In this document: piece after piece, positions 51,101-61,918 of the stretch
Layout of the letters: every line of letters begins with the position of its first letter
Numbering within the stretch: the first letter of the stretch is position 1
Assembly (NCBI GenBank): GCA_021776525.1
Contig: JAJFFT010000004.1
Coordinates: 186,001 to 250,000, forward strand
DNA: 64,000 nucleotides
Direction: 5' to 3'
DNA from: Robiginitomaculum sp.
GTDB lineage: Bacteria; Pseudomonadota; Alphaproteobacteria; Caulobacterales; Maricaulaceae
Program-made: the position numbers and the translations under genes
The notes under the pieces: generated by a model
The model's input: the letters and a program-made list of their open reading frames with translations, nothing else
Told to the model about the DNA's origin: nothing
The model's database searches: none

Positions 51101-51379
51101 TTATGCTTCATAGGGATTGCCTCTAAAGCGTGTATCTATCGTCCACTCGCCATTGCTTAACGCCTCTATTTGTTCTTCAGCAGTCAATAAATCCTTACTT
51201 ATGTTTTCGAATTTAGTTTCGTAACGAACATACAACGCCAAAATAAATAAAAGTGGGATTGCATTTTGCAACTTTGGATGGTCCTCTATATATACACTCG
51301 CGATATAAGTAATAATTGCTGCCGCAGCTATATACAAAATAGGTTTTATCAATTTCATAGATTCCTCCGTTGTAAGCAA
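51101..51379 (-). CDS. AT-rich orphan ORF, small two-TM protein (start possibly 51358)
   Basis: 92 aa: MKLIKPILYIAAAAIITYIASVYIEDHPKLQNAIPLLFILALYVRYE...; no family recognised. Confidence 0.55.
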   Translation of the reverse strand: MLTTEESMKLIKPILYIAAAAIITYIASVYIEDHPKLQNAIPLLFILALYVRYETKFENISKDLLTAEEQIEALSNGEWTIDTRFRGNPYEA

Positions 51380-51412
51380 GGTAAAGCATTAGCATACCCT
51401 TGCAGGGTGAGA

Positions 51413-53710
51413 TCACCGTCCCCCCTTTTTGCCGCGTTTGTGTTTCCAGCTCACGCCGCGTGGTTTGCCGACGCTATCACCAGCGCGTTCGGCTTTAGGG
51501 CCGTTCGATCCCGGCCCGCGATAGGTGCGGCCCTTTTTGCGACCGACGGAACCCGGCTCCAACATGTCGAGTTCGGTTTCGCGCAGGCGGGAGATTTCAT
51601 CGCGCAGGCGCGCGGCTTCCTCGAACTCCAGATCCGCAGAGGCGGTCAGCATGCGTTTTTCCATGTCTTCGATAACGGCGGCAAGGTTGGCGCCAATAAA
51701 GTGCTCGCCGTCTTCGGCTAGACCTTTGGCGTAATCGCGCACCGTGTCCGAGGCGGCGATGCGCACATGATCGCCCTCGTAAACGCTGTCAAGAATGTCG
51801 CCAATATCGCGCTTGATGCTTTGCGGGGTGATATTGTGCTCAAGGTTATATTCTTCTTGTTTTTCACGCCGCCTTTTGGTCTCGTCCATGGCCCGCTGCA
51901 TTGAGCCGGTGATCCGGTCCGCATAGAGCACCACATGGCTGTCTACATTACGCGCGGCGCGGCCAATGGTCTGGATCAGCGATGTTTCTGAGCGCAAAAA
52001 GCCTTCCTTGTCCGCATCCAAAATGCCGACAAAGGCGCATTCGGGAATATCCAAACCCTCGCGCAACAAATTGATGCCGATCAACACATCAAATGCGCCC
52101 AGACGCAAATCGCGGATGATTTCAATGCGTTCCAGTGTGTCGATGTCCGAGTGCATATAACGCACGCGCAGACCTTGCTCGTGCATATATTCGGTCAGGT
52201 CCTCGGCCATTTTTTTGGTCAGTGTGGTGACCAGAGAGCGATAGCCGTTTTGCGTGGTGCGGCGTACTTCGTCGATCACATCATCAATCTGGTTGGCGCC
52301 GTCCGCCGAAACCGGGCGAATTTCCACCGGCGGGTCAATTAGGCCCGTAGGGCGGATCACCTGTTCGGTAAAAATGCCGCCGGTCTGGTTCATTTCCCAC
52401 GGTCCCGGCGTGGCCGAAACAAACACCGATTGCGGGCGCATGGCGTCCCATTCCTCGAACTTCAAAGGCCGGTTATCCAGACAGGAGGGCAGGCGAAAAC
52501 CATGATCCGCCAGCGTGGATTTGCGCGCATAATCGCCTTTATACATGGCGCCAAGCTGCGGCACGGAAACATGGCTTTCATCAACAAAAACCAGCGCATT
52601 GTCGGGCAAATATTCAAACATGGTTGGTGGTGGCTCGCCGCGTTTTCGCCCCGTCAAAAAACGTGAATAGTTTTCAATCCCGGCGCAGACGCCCGAGGCT
52701 TCCAACATTTCCAGATCGAACATACAACGTTGTTCAAGGCGTTGCGCCTCCAGCAATTTACCATTGTCATAAAGCCATTTGAGCTGGATTTTCAGCTCTT
52801 CGCGGATTTGCGTAATGGCCTGAATCATGGTCGGGCGCGGCGTCACATAATGCGAATTGGCATAGACCTTGACGGTGTCCAGATCGCCGGATTTTTTGCC
52901 CGTCAGCGGATCAAATTCGGTGAGGCTTTCAATCTCGTCGCCAAAAAAGTCAACCCGCCAGGCCCGGTCTTCATAGTGGGCCGGGAAAATTTCAACCACG
53001 TCGCCGCGCACCCGGAACGAGCCGCGAGTAAAGGCCTGATCATTGCGCCGGTATTGCAGATCGACCAGACGGCGCATCAATGTGCGCTGGTCCATCTGCG
53101 CCCCGGCCTCGATGGTAAAGGCCATGGAAGTGTATGTCTCGACCGAGCCAATGCCATAAATGCACGAAACAGAGGCGACGATGATCACATCATCGCGTTC
53201 CAATATGGCGCGTGTCGCCGCATGGCGCATACGATCGATAGCCTCGTTAATCGAGCTGTCTTTCTCGATATAGGTGTCGGTGCGCGGCACATAGGCTTCG
53301 GGCTGGTAATAATCATAATAGGAGACAAAATATTCCACCGCATTATCAGGGAAAAAGCTTTTGAACTCGCCGTAAAGCTGCGCCGCCAGGGTTTTGTTGT
53401 GCGCCAGGATCAGCGCCGGGCGCTTGGTGGCCTCGATCACTTTGGCCATGGTGAAGGTCTTGCCCGATCCGGTTACCCCCAACAGCACCTGATCATTGTC
53501 GCCGGCATTTATACCAGAAACCAGATCAGCAATGGCCTGGGGCTGGTCGCCTTTTGGCTCAAACGGCGAGTGCAAGGCAAAGGGTTTTCCACCTTCGGAT
53601 TTTTCTGGGCGGTCCGGGCGGTGCGGGGTCCACGAGGCGGCTTTTGGCACAGGTCCATCCAGCACAAAATCTGCTGCGGGCCCTTCACTCATGCCTGTTG
53701 TTTTGCTCAT
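51413..53710 (-). CDS. uvrB: Excinuclease ABC subunit B
   Basis: [83 protein letters not shown] motif near C-terminus. Confidence 0.98.
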   Translation of the reverse strand: MSKTTGMSEGPAADFVLDGPVPKAASWTPHRPDRPEKSEGGKPFALHSPFEPKGDQPQAIADLVSGINAGDNDQVLLGVTGSGKTFTMAKVIEATKRPALILAHNKTLAAQLYGEFKSFFPDNAVEYFVSYYDYYQPEAYVPRTDTYIEKDSSINEAIDRMRHAATRAILERDDVIIVASVSCIYGIGSVETYTSMAFTIEAGAQMDQRTLMRRLVDLQYRRNDQAFTRGSFRVRGDVVEIFPAHYEDRAWRVDFFGDEIESLTEFDPLTGKKSGDLDTVKVYANSHYVTPRPTMIQAITQIREELKIQLKWLYDNGKLLEAQRLEQRCMFDLEMLEASGVCAGIENYSRFLTGRKRGEPPPTMFEYLPDNALVFVDESHVSVPQLGAMYKGDYARKSTLADHGFRLPSCLDNRPLKFEEWDAMRPQSVFVSATPGPWEMNQTGGIFTEQVIRPTGLIDPPVEIRPVSADGANQIDDVIDEVRRTTQNGYRSLVTTLTKKMAEDLTEYMHEQGLRVRYMHSDIDTLERIEIIRDLRLGAFDVLIGINLLREGLDIPECAFVGILDADKEGFLRSETSLIQTIGRAARNVDSHVVLYADRITGSMQRAMDETKRRREKQEEYNLEHNITPQSIKRDIGDILDSVYEGDHVRIAASDTVRDYAKGLAEDGEHFIGANLAAVIEDMEKRMLTASADLEFEEAARLRDEISRLRETELDMLEPGSVGRKKGRTYRGPGSNGPKAERAGDSVGKPRGVSWKHKRGKKGGR

Positions 53711-53834
53711 GGTGCGATATATAACGTGCCTGTTGCCATGTTTCTAGTTTGTTCTGCATAAATTACAAGGCCAAGATACCACTTGCCCCGCGCGGTATAT
53801 TCTCTACAAATCCACAAAAGGGCGAATCTTATAC

Positions 53835-54776
53835 ATGACTCAAGCAATTATTATTGACACCGATCCGGGACAGGATGATGCGCTGGCGATCTTGTTGGCA
53901 CTGGCCGCGCCCAAGGTGTTGGATGTGCGTGCCATTGTGGCGGTGGCCGGCAATGTACCCTTGCCCCTGACCCAGCTTAATGCGCGTCGGCTGGTCGATC
54001 TTTCGGGTCGGCGGGATGTGCCGGTATATGCGGGTTGTGCCGCGCCAATGGAACGCCCACTGATCACCGCAGAAAACGTGCATGGTCATACCGGCGTTGA
54101 CGGGTATGACTGGCCGGACACCCAAACCCCCTTGCAGGATCAGGGCGGTGTAGATTTTCTGATCGAAGCGTTGTTGGCGGCCGGCGAGCGGGAAATAACA
54201 CTGTGCACGCTGGGACCGTTGACCAATATCGCTATGGCTTTGCTTAAAGAACCGCGATGCGCCCGCGGCATTAACGAGATTGTTATGATGGGGGGCGGCT
54301 GCTTTGAGGGGGGCAACACCACACCGGCGGCCGAGTTTAATATTCTGGTCGACCCCCATGCCGCCGATATTGTTTTTAAAAGCAGCCTGTCTTTGACATT
54401 GATCCCGCTGGATCTGACCCACAAGGCGCTGGCCACACCGGCGCGTATTGATCGCATTGCGGCGCTGGGCAATGAAACCGGCAAAGCCTGCGCCGGTATG
54501 TTGCGCTATTTCAACCGCCATGATGTTGAAAAATATGGCTCAGAAGGTGCACCGCTGCACGATCCGTGCGTTATCGCTTATCTGATGCAACCTGACATGT
54601 TTGGCGGTAAAACCGTCAATGTGGAAATTGAAACCGCATCACCGTTGACCATGGGTATGACGGTTATGGATTGGTGGCGGGTCACTGATCGGGCGCCCAA
54701 TTGCACCGTGATGAACACGATTGATGCAGATGGGTATTTTGACCTGCTGAGCGATCATCTGGCGCGATTGCCTTGA
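53835..54776 (+). CDS. Inosine/uridine-preferring nucleoside hydrolase family
   Basis: IIIDTDPGQDDALAILLALAAP, TLCTLGPLTNIAMAL, EIVMMGGGCFEGGNTTPAAEFNILVDPHAADIVF. Confidence 0.95.
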   Translation: MTQAIIIDTDPGQDDALAILLALAAPKVLDVRAIVAVAGNVPLPLTQLNARRLVDLSGRRDVPVYAGCAAPMERPLITAENVHGHTGVDGYDWPDTQTPLQDQGGVDFLIEALLAAGEREITLCTLGPLTNIAMALLKEPRCARGINEIVMMGGGCFEGGNTTPAAEFNILVDPHAADIVFKSSLSLTLIPLDLTHKALATPARIDRIAALGNETGKACAGMLRYFNRHDVEKYGSEGAPLHDPCVIAYLMQPDMFGGKTVNVEIETASPLTMGMTVMDWWRVTDRAPNCTVMNTIDADGYFDLLSDHLARLP

Positions 54777-54790
54777 GCGGGTCCCGTCTT

Positions 54791-55924
54791 TCAATGGCCG
54801 CTTTCATGTGTCCGTAAGTAATTTTCCAAGGCGATAAGGTAGTTCTGTTTTTCGGCTTCGGGAAGCCAGCTTGCGGTGAAGGCATTGCGCATCAGGCGCA
54901 CCATGTCTGCCCTAGAGTATCCGCTTTCTTCTTGGAAGACGACCATCATATTGGTCAGATAACCGGTTTCAAATTCTGCCGGGTCATCAGAATTTAGCGA
55001 GACGCACACGCCTTGCGCGTCCAGATAGATAATCCGGTCAACATCTTGCATGCGTGGGTCTGTGGCCCGTTTTACCGGACTTCCCGTCAGGCATATGCCA
55101 CGCCTGACCAACTCTTTGATCAGTGCCGGATCGTCCACCGCCATCAGGCCATGATCAATGCGTTCTAATGCCACTTGATCGAGGGATTGCCAGATGTGTT
55201 TCAGGGAATCGCGTACGTCCACATCATGATGGCCGGTCAGGTGATACCCTTGTTCTTTGGCGCGTTGGTAAACGGCTTTGAATTTAATCGGCGGATTGCC
55301 GTATTCCGGCCCAGAATCCAGACCAAGGCCCAAGATTTTACCCCGGTGCGCATAGGCCAGATCCAGCATGGCAAAGGCGCTGTCCACACTTAATTCGCGA
55401 TTGATGCTCATGATCAGTTCGGCAGTAATACCATAGGTTTTTTCACCATCGCGCCGCCCTGTATCAATGCCATTGATAATGTCGTCAAAAGCGATGCCGC
55501 GATTGGTGAACGGTTGCGGGTCAAAGAAAATCTCGGAATAGATAATGTTGTTGTCTTTTAGGTTTTTGAGAAGATTAAAAGTCGCATCATAAAAATCCTG
55601 CTGTGTCTGCAAAACATCGCGGGATTTGTTGTGATGACCAAGAAAGCCCATCAGTCCCGGTTTTCTATCCGCAAGTGATTTTTTCACCTCCTCTACAGAC
55701 CTGAAATAATCAATGCCGTTGCGCTTGGTGATGGTCACAATGGTTTGCGGGCTTAGCGTGCCTTCCAGATGCAGGTGTAATTCTGCTTTGGGCATGCCCG
55801 CGATAAACTGTGCCATGGATGTTGCGCCCTGTTCGACATGCGTTGGCGCGGGTTGGCAGGCCAGTACGACGAACAGGGGCAGTAAGCAAAAACCGAGCCT
55901 TGAAAAGTGCAATTTCAGGCGCAT
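54791..55924 (-). CDS. Adenosine deaminase family protein with lipoprotein signal
   Basis: Signal with VVLAC lipobox; PKAELHLHLEGTLSPQTI; RIDHGLMAVDDPALIKELVRRGICLTGSP; VCVSLNSDDPAEF. Confidence 0.9.
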   Translation of the reverse strand: MRLKLHFSRLGFCLLPLFVVLACQPAPTHVEQGATSMAQFIAGMPKAELHLHLEGTLSPQTIVTITKRNGIDYFRSVEEVKKSLADRKPGLMGFLGHHNKSRDVLQTQQDFYDATFNLLKNLKDNNIIYSEIFFDPQPFTNRGIAFDDIINGIDTGRRDGEKTYGITAELIMSINRELSVDSAFAMLDLAYAHRGKILGLGLDSGPEYGNPPIKFKAVYQRAKEQGYHLTGHHDVDVRDSLKHIWQSLDQVALERIDHGLMAVDDPALIKELVRRGICLTGSPVKRATDPRMQDVDRIIYLDAQGVCVSLNSDDPAEFETGYLTNMMVVFQEESGYSRADMVRLMRNAFTASWLPEAEKQNYLIALENYLRTHESGH

Positions 55925-55990
55925 AACAGTTTCCTCTTGTCCCGCACGTGGTGCGACAGCCACTAAAGATAACATTGTTTATAGCAATAA

Positions 55991-56021
55991 AAAAACCCCG
56001 GCTGTTTCCAGCCGGGGTTTA
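55991..56021 (-). terminator. Rho-independent terminator of the downstream TonB-dependent receptor
   Basis: AAACCCCGGCTG-TTTC-CAGCCGGGGTTT; T-rich tract on the minus strand; a second GC hairpin (GACGGCCCG...CGGGCCGTC) at about 56034-56056. Confidence 0.8.
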
Positions 56022-56067
56022 ATTTTGTCTCATGACGGCCCGAAAGACGGGCCGTCACAAAATCACT

Positions 56068-58788
56068 TTACATAGTCGCGGTCAGACGGAGGTAGTAGTA
56101 ACCGCCGTTAATGCCCATCGGCGCTGTCAGTGGGTATTTCGCACCCACAACACTGCCGAATGGATTTCTGTCCGGGAAGTTGTTGAGGATGTTATTGGCC
56201 CCAACGGCAACCTGGTAACGATCAGCAAATTTGAGTGCCAGTTGAGCATCAAATGTAACTTCGGCACCACCGTTGATTGGGAAGGCCAGATTGCTGTCCA
56301 GGTGATCTTCAAAGAAGCTGCCATAATAGTTGGCACGCACCAGAGCAGACCAGTTGTCCTCTTCATGGTTCAGCGTCAGATTGCCTCTCCAAGCCGGAAG
56401 ATTGTCTTCCAGTTGGCGCAGACGACCAGCGCTGATGTTACCATTACGGATCACTTTGGTGCTGTTATAGTTTGCAGCACCGGTCAGTGTGGTAAAGCCA
56501 CGACCCAGATCAATTGGCATGTTTACAACAAAGTCGACACCTTCGGTGCGGGTGTCAAAGTCATTGTTAAAGAAGCCAAACGAGGTCAGATCTTCTGAAC
56601 CGGCAAAGTCACCAGCGTTCAAAATGCCTGCAGCATCAAGAGAATTCAACAATTGTGATGTTGAATCATTGGCACCAAAGGCAACCCCATTATCGGTCGC
56701 CACAGTCTGCAGAGCAGCAACAAAGTTGAAGCTTGAAGACAGGGCAACACGGTCAGTCACTTTGATATTGAAGTAATCAATCGTGAAGCTGGCAGGGCCA
56801 ATTTTGAAGGCTACGCCGCCGCTGAGACTGTCAGACCGCTCAGGCCCAAGCGTTGGGCGGTTTTGACCCTGGGAAACCAGGAAGTCAGCCATGAACTGGC
56901 CAGCAGCACTGGACAGCGGGATGGTACCTTGGTCAGCCAGAGTAGCGCCGACAAAGACGGTCGACACGTTGGTGACATTGGCCTGACCGGCAGTCGGTGC
57001 ATGGAAGCCCGTGCTGTAGGTCGAACGCACTGTGAAGTTATCAGTGACCTTGTACAAACCGCCAACTTTATAGTTGGTGGTGTCGCCAAACGAGTCAAAG
57101 TCTTCGTAGCGTACTGCGGCCTGAAGGATCAACTTGTCGGTAACGTCCGCCTCGGCATCCAGATAGAATGCAATGTTGGACTGTCTGCTGGTCCCAGCTG
57201 AGGAAGCGATAAAGCCACCAAAACCGTTCGAGCTGGACGAGAAACCTTGGCCATTAGGGAATGCCGCTGAAGGTGCAGAAAGCGGACCAATGGCTGTTGA
57301 AGCAGCATCGCCAGAGCGAATGGTAAAGCTTTCTACGCGGTATTCAAAACCAGCCGCAATGTTCAGATCAGAGGCAAAGCCTGCAACCGGAACGCCATAG
57401 GCCAGGTCAAGGTTGATGTTGTCTTCTTCTTGCGTGTAACCACCAGGGCGGAAAGACGTTGGTGTATTTGGCCCAAGCGACGCATTGATGGTGTTAGAGA
57501 TGAAGAAGTTTGCGTCATTCTTACCGTATTTATAGCTCAAGTCATAAGACAGGCCATTGCCGATTTGAATGTCGCCGCGCACGCCGACTGCGATGCTGCG
57601 GTCCGTCAGGTTACCACCAAATTGAGGGGTAAAGCCGCCGGGAAACAGTTCCACAAACGAGAAACAGTTCGGATCATTGGTGACAACACCCAGAACCGTT
57701 GGGTCAGGGATCAGGCCACCACCAGAGGTCAGCGGGATACCAGCCGGGCAGGCATTCGCATCAATGCCAGCCAAGTTGCCGACACGAACCGAAGGTACGC
57801 CGTTGGGATCAAGAGCACCGGTAACAGGATCAACCGTTGGGCCGGCAAAAACGCCGCCGCGATTGGTCGGGTTACGGAAGAAGAAGCCGCCTTCTGTACG
57901 GCGTTGGGCATAGTTACCAAACGCATACAGTTCGCCGTTTTCGCTAAACTGGACAGCTGTGTTGATGAAGACTTTGATGTCGTCATCGACGCGAGGCTGA
58001 CCCCAGGGCTGTGCAATGTTTGCAGGTGTATCAAACAACTGGAATGCATTGGCAACAGAACCGTTGCCAGCAGCTAGCAGAGCTTCGACGTCGCCACGAG
58101 GGACAGACTGGCTGGTTGGGTCCTGTTCTGAGTATTCAGCAGTGATGTTGAAGAAACCAATATCACCAAGCGGCAGGCCGACATTACCAGCGACAGAATA
58201 AGAGTCGCCGCCACCATCATAGTTAGAGCCAAATTTGGCTTCAAACGTTGCGCCTTCTGCATCATCTTTGAGGATGAAGTTCATCACGCCGGCAATGGCA
58301 TCAGAACCGTATTGCGAAGCCGCACCATCGCGCAGCACTTCGAGGCGCTTAATGGCCAGTGCAGGAATGGTTGAGACGTCAGGGCCTTGAGCACCATCAG
58401 AGATGCCGCCACCAAGAAAGCTGATGACCGCGGCGCGGTGCAGGCGCTTGGAGTTGACCAGAACCAGTGTTTCATCCGGTGACAAACCACGCAGGTTGGC
58501 CGGGCGAATAAGTGTCGCCGCATCGGAGATCGGTTGCTGATTAACGTTATAGGATGGCACGGCAAGACGAAGCAGGTCCGTCATGTCTGTAGCACCCTGA
58601 TTGATAAACTCTTTACCTGTGATGACATCAACTGGCGCAGGGCTATCGGCGGCGGACCGTGCGGTCCGGCGTGTACCGGTAACAATAATCTTGTCTTCGG
58701 TAACGGTTTCTTCCTGCGCGAATGCATAAGTCGTGCTAAAAGCAGTCATTACGAGCGCGGAAGCCCCCATCAAGATTTTTTTATTCAT
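56068..58788 (-). CDS. TonB-dependent receptor
   Basis: Signal MNKKILMGASALVMTAFSTTYAFAQ; KIIVTGTRRT, plug motifs [36 protein letters not shown]-terminal GGYYYLRLTATM. Confidence 0.96.
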   Translation of the reverse strand: MNKKILMGASALVMTAFSTTYAFAQEETVTEDKIIVTGTRRTARSAADSPAPVDVITGKEFINQGATDMTDLLRLAVPSYNVNQQPISDAATLIRPANLRGLSPDETLVLVNSKRLHRAAVISFLGGGISDGAQGPDVSTIPALAIKRLEVLRDGAASQYGSDAIAGVMNFILKDDAEGATFEAKFGSNYDGGGDSYSVAGNVGLPLGDIGFFNITAEYSEQDPTSQSVPRGDVEALLAAGNGSVANAFQLFDTPANIAQPWGQPRVDDDIKVFINTAVQFSENGELYAFGNYAQRRTEGGFFFRNPTNRGGVFAGPTVDPVTGALDPNGVPSVRVGNLAGIDANACPAGIPLTSGGGLIPDPTVLGVVTNDPNCFSFVELFPGGFTPQFGGNLTDRSIAVGVRGDIQIGNGLSYDLSYKYGKNDANFFISNTINASLGPNTPTSFRPGGYTQEEDNINLDLAYGVPVAGFASDLNIAAGFEYRVESFTIRSGDAASTAIGPLSAPSAAFPNGQGFSSSSNGFGGFIASSAGTSRQSNIAFYLDAEADVTDKLILQAAVRYEDFDSFGDTTNYKVGGLYKVTDNFTVRSTYSTGFHAPTAGQANVTNVSTVFVGATLADQGTIPLSSAAGQFMADFLVSQGQNRPTLGPERSDSLSGGVAFKIGPASFTIDYFNIKVTDRVALSSSFNFVAALQTVATDNGVAFGANDSTSQLLNSLDAAGILNAGDFAGSEDLTSFGFFNNDFDTRTEGVDFVVNMPIDLGRGFTTLTGAANYNSTKVIRNGNISAGRLRQLEDNLPAWRGNLTLNHEEDNWSALVRANYYGSFFEDHLDSNLAFPINGGAEVTFDAQLALKFADRYQVAVGANNILNNFPDRNPFGSVVGAKYPLTAPMGINGGYYYLRLTATM

Positions 58789-59185
58789 TGGTCTCCCCAA
58801 ATCTTCTGTTGGAATTGCAAAACTCGTCAAATTAACGATTCCTAATATTCGTATGATTTTTTTGTGATGGCAATGCAAACATGACTAAGAATCCGTGTAA
58901 GCGAAGAAAAAACGTCAAAAAAGTCTCTTTTTAGAAAAATGTGCTAAATTTGGCGCACTTTTTTATCAAAGCAACGTAGTTCTGTGCGCCCCGTCATAAA
59001 TGTCACGATGGAATTGGGTGCTGGAATGGGTGCTTGTTCCGCACGGCTCTATTGCTTATGGTGCGGCGCGATTAAGCAGGGTTCTGCCTTGCGAATAGTC
59101 TTGTGTTTTTTGGTGCCGGTCTATGGCCGAAACCAGTCTAAGCCTTACCCATACCCTTGCCAGAACTCTTGGTTGTTGTCTGAAT

Positions 59186-60163
59186 ATGTCTGATCCCACC
59201 CGTACATACCTTGATTTTGAACGTCCCATTGCCGAGCTCGAAAACAAGATCGAAGAGCTGGAGCGCTTCAGCAATAGCGAGGACGGGGTCAATACCGCCG
59301 AAGAAGTTGAAAAGCTGCGCGGTAAATCGGCACTGTTACTTAAAAACACCTATGCCAGCCTGAACGCCTGGCAGAAGACACAAGTTGCGCGCCATCCGGG
59401 CCGCCCGCAATTCAAGCATTTTCGCGAAGCCCTGATCGAGGGTTTTACCGAATTGCGCGGCGATCGTTGTTTTGGGGATGATCGGGCCTTGATCGGTGGT
59501 TTGGGCCGTTTTCGCGGGCGTGCCGTTTTGGTTCTTGGCCATGAAAAAGGTCACGACACCCAAACCCGGCTGGAGCATAATTTTGGCATGGCGCGCCCCG
59601 AAGGCTACCGCAAGGCTGTGCGCCTGATGGATATGGCTGATCGTTTTGGCCTGCCGGTCCTCAGCTTTGTGGACACCGCCGGGGCTTATCCCGGTGTTGG
59701 TGCCGAAGAGCGTGGCCAGGCCGAAGCCATTGCCCGCTCGACACAAAAATGCCTGGCACTGGGTGTGCCGATGGTCACTTTGATCACCGGCGAGGGCGGT
59801 TCTGGCGGGGCGGTGGCGATCGCCGCAGCCAATGCGGTCTTGATGATGGAACACGCGATCTATTCGGTGATCTCGCCCGAAGGTTGCGCGTCAATATTGT
59901 GGCGCGATTCGGCGCGGGCCAAAGATGCCGCCACAGCCATGAAAATCACTGCACAAGACCTGCTGGATCTCAAAATCATCGACGGCATAGCCGAAGAGCC
60001 GGTGGGCGGCGCGCATCGTCACCACCAAGCAGCCATCAATGCCGCCGCCGATCAAATCTCGGCCTTTCTGGCGCGCCTGGATGGCCTTTCTGCAGACGAA
60101 TTACGTGCGCAGCGCAAAGCGCGTTTTCTTGAAATAGGCCGGTCCTTGCTGGAAGAAAGTTGA
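59186..60163 (+). CDS. accA: Acetyl-CoA carboxylase carboxyltransferase subunit alpha
   Basis: YLDFERPIAELENKIEELE, GDRCFGDDRALIGGLGRF, LSFVDTAGAYPGVGAEERGQAEAIA, GEGGSGGAVAIAAANAVLMMEHAIYSVISPEGCASILW. Confidence 0.98.
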   Translation: MSDPTRTYLDFERPIAELENKIEELERFSNSEDGVNTAEEVEKLRGKSALLLKNTYASLNAWQKTQVARHPGRPQFKHFREALIEGFTELRGDRCFGDDRALIGGLGRFRGRAVLVLGHEKGHDTQTRLEHNFGMARPEGYRKAVRLMDMADRFGLPVLSFVDTAGAYPGVGAEERGQAEAIARSTQKCLALGVPMVTLITGEGGSGGAVAIAAANAVLMMEHAIYSVISPEGCASILWRDSARAKDAATAMKITAQDLLDLKIIDGIAEEPVGGAHRHHQAAINAAADQISAFLARLDGLSADELRAQRKARFLEIGRSLLEES

Positions 60164-61899
60164 GCGAGAAAGCGGCCATGGCTCTTCTTATTCGCTGTGT
60201 GTCAATATTCCTGCTCTTTGCGACCATTGACATAGCCCTGGCCGACACCGCGCCACCAGATAAAGGCCGCACCAACACGGTCCTGATCGGGGCGCACTTT
60301 ACCACCATGGACCCGGCTTTGCCTGATGTCGAGGCACTGGCTTACGGACCAAACGGAAAAATTATTGCGCTTGGGGATGTGGCGCAGGTGATCGCCATTG
60401 CCGGTGCCAAGGCAAAACGCATCGACCTTGGCGGTGCCTATGTCCTTCCGGGGTTTCACGATGTGCATGTGCATGCGCTTGAGGCCGGGATCAATGCAAG
60501 CCGTTGTGTGCTTGCTGAATTTGGCTCCCTGGCGCAATATCGACGACAAATCACCCATTGCGCGGCGGAACAGGCCGACGCACCCTGGTTTATCGGTGCG
60601 GGTGTGTCCATGCCGGACCTGTTGGCGCAAACATCCCATCCCATTGATCTTCTTGATAAATTGTTTCCTGATCGTCCGGTACTGGTCCTTGATAATCTTG
60701 GTCACGGGGCCTGGGCCAATCGGGCGGCCATGGCGGCTGTGGGTTATGATAGATTAAAGGGTAATCCGCCCGGCGGGATCATTGATCGTGATGCCCAAGG
60801 GCGTTTAACCGGTATTGTCTTTGAAAATGCCCAACAGGCTTTGCGCAATGCGGCACTGCCCCCCAATGGGGCCAATCTTGATGCCAATTATGACGCATTA
60901 AAAGAGGCCCTGAAGGTCTTGGCCCAAAATGGCATTACCTCGATCAGCGATGCCGGGGGGTATTGGACAAGGGGGCATCATCTGGCCTGGCAACGGGCCG
61001 CCCGCGACGGCGTGCTTAATGTGCGGGCCAGCAATGCGCTCTATGTTTTTCCGGACCTGCCCATGGATCAGCAGATTGCTGATATCATTGCCCTCAAAGA
61101 GAGTGTTTCGGATACGTTTTTGCATTTTGATCAGGCCAAAATCTATGTCGATGGTATTTTATCGCAAGGCACGGCGGCTTTATACGCGCCTTACACACAC
61201 GCCCCTGCCGGGATTGAGGTGTCCAATCGCGGCTTTGCGTATTTCGACAAGAGTACGCTTTTTGATGTTGCATCACGGTTGGACAAGGCCGGGTTTTCAC
61301 TGCATTTTCATGCCACGGGTGACCGGGGTGTGGGGCTGGCACTGGATGCGATCGAAGAAGCCCGGCGGCGCAATGGCGTATCGGGTAACCATCACCGGGT
61401 GACGCATGTGTTTTTGGTTGATCAGCGCGATCGGGCGCGCTTTGCGGCACTGGGTGTGAGCGCTGATATTCAAATGACTCCCAGTTCACTTGACCCGGAC
61501 TATTTGGCATTTTTGCGTGATGTTCTTGGTGCAAAACGGGCGGCGCAACTGATCCCCGCCGCCGCTTTGTTGGAGGCCAAGGCCCCAATGACCCTCAGCA
61601 GCGATTGGGACGCCGATACATTGTCGCCGCTGGTGAAAATTCAAACAACGGTAATGCGCAAAAATCAGGGCATCAAGGATGTGCATAAAGTGGTGCAGAT
61701 GATGACCATTTCATCGGCCCGGCTGCTTGGGCAAGATGATCTGACTGGCTCATTGGAGGTTGGTAAATTTGCCGACCTGGTGGTGCTGGATCGGGATATA
61801 TTCACAATGCCCCCCAATCAGATCGCCAAAATCAAAATCCGCGCCACCATGCTGGGCGGCAAAGCAACGTATGACCCGGACACGATACTGGGGCCATAG
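60160..61899 (+). CDS. Amidohydrolase family protein (YtcJ-like), secreted
   Basis: Signal-like N-terminus; AYVLPGFHDVHVHALEAG, LHFHATGDRGVGLALDAIEEARR, LGQDDLTGSLEVGKFADLVVLDRDIF. Confidence 0.92.
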   Translation: MSEKAAMALLIRCVSIFLLFATIDIALADTAPPDKGRTNTVLIGAHFTTMDPALPDVEALAYGPNGKIIALGDVAQVIAIAGAKAKRIDLGGAYVLPGFHDVHVHALEAGINASRCVLAEFGSLAQYRRQITHCAAEQADAPWFIGAGVSMPDLLAQTSHPIDLLDKLFPDRPVLVLDNLGHGAWANRAAMAAVGYDRLKGNPPGGIIDRDAQGRLTGIVFENAQQALRNAALPPNGANLDANYDALKEALKVLAQNGITSISDAGGYWTRGHHLAWQRAARDGVLNVRASNALYVFPDLPMDQQIADIIALKESVSDTFLHFDQAKIYVDGILSQGTAALYAPYTHAPAGIEVSNRGFAYFDKSTLFDVASRLDKAGFSLHFHATGDRGVGLALDAIEEARRRNGVSGNHHRVTHVFLVDQRDRARFAALGVSADIQMTPSSLDPDYLAFLRDVLGAKRAAQLIPAAALLEAKAPMTLSSDWDADTLSPLVKIQTTVMRKNQGIKDVHKVVQMMTISSARLLGQDDLTGSLEVGKFADLVVLDRDIFTMPPNQIAKIKIRATMLGGKATYDPDTILGP

Positions 61900-61918
61900 C
61901 GCCAAGAGAGTCCGCGCT

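Noticed and set aside
52730-53761. 343-aa plus-strand ORF
   Set aside because: Completely antisense to uvrB, which has unambiguous motifs; a shadow ORF from GC-rich codon bias.
57430-58077. 215-aa plus-strand ORF (and 57173-57400, 57677-57913)
   Set aside because: Antisense to the TonB-dependent receptor; no recognisable family.
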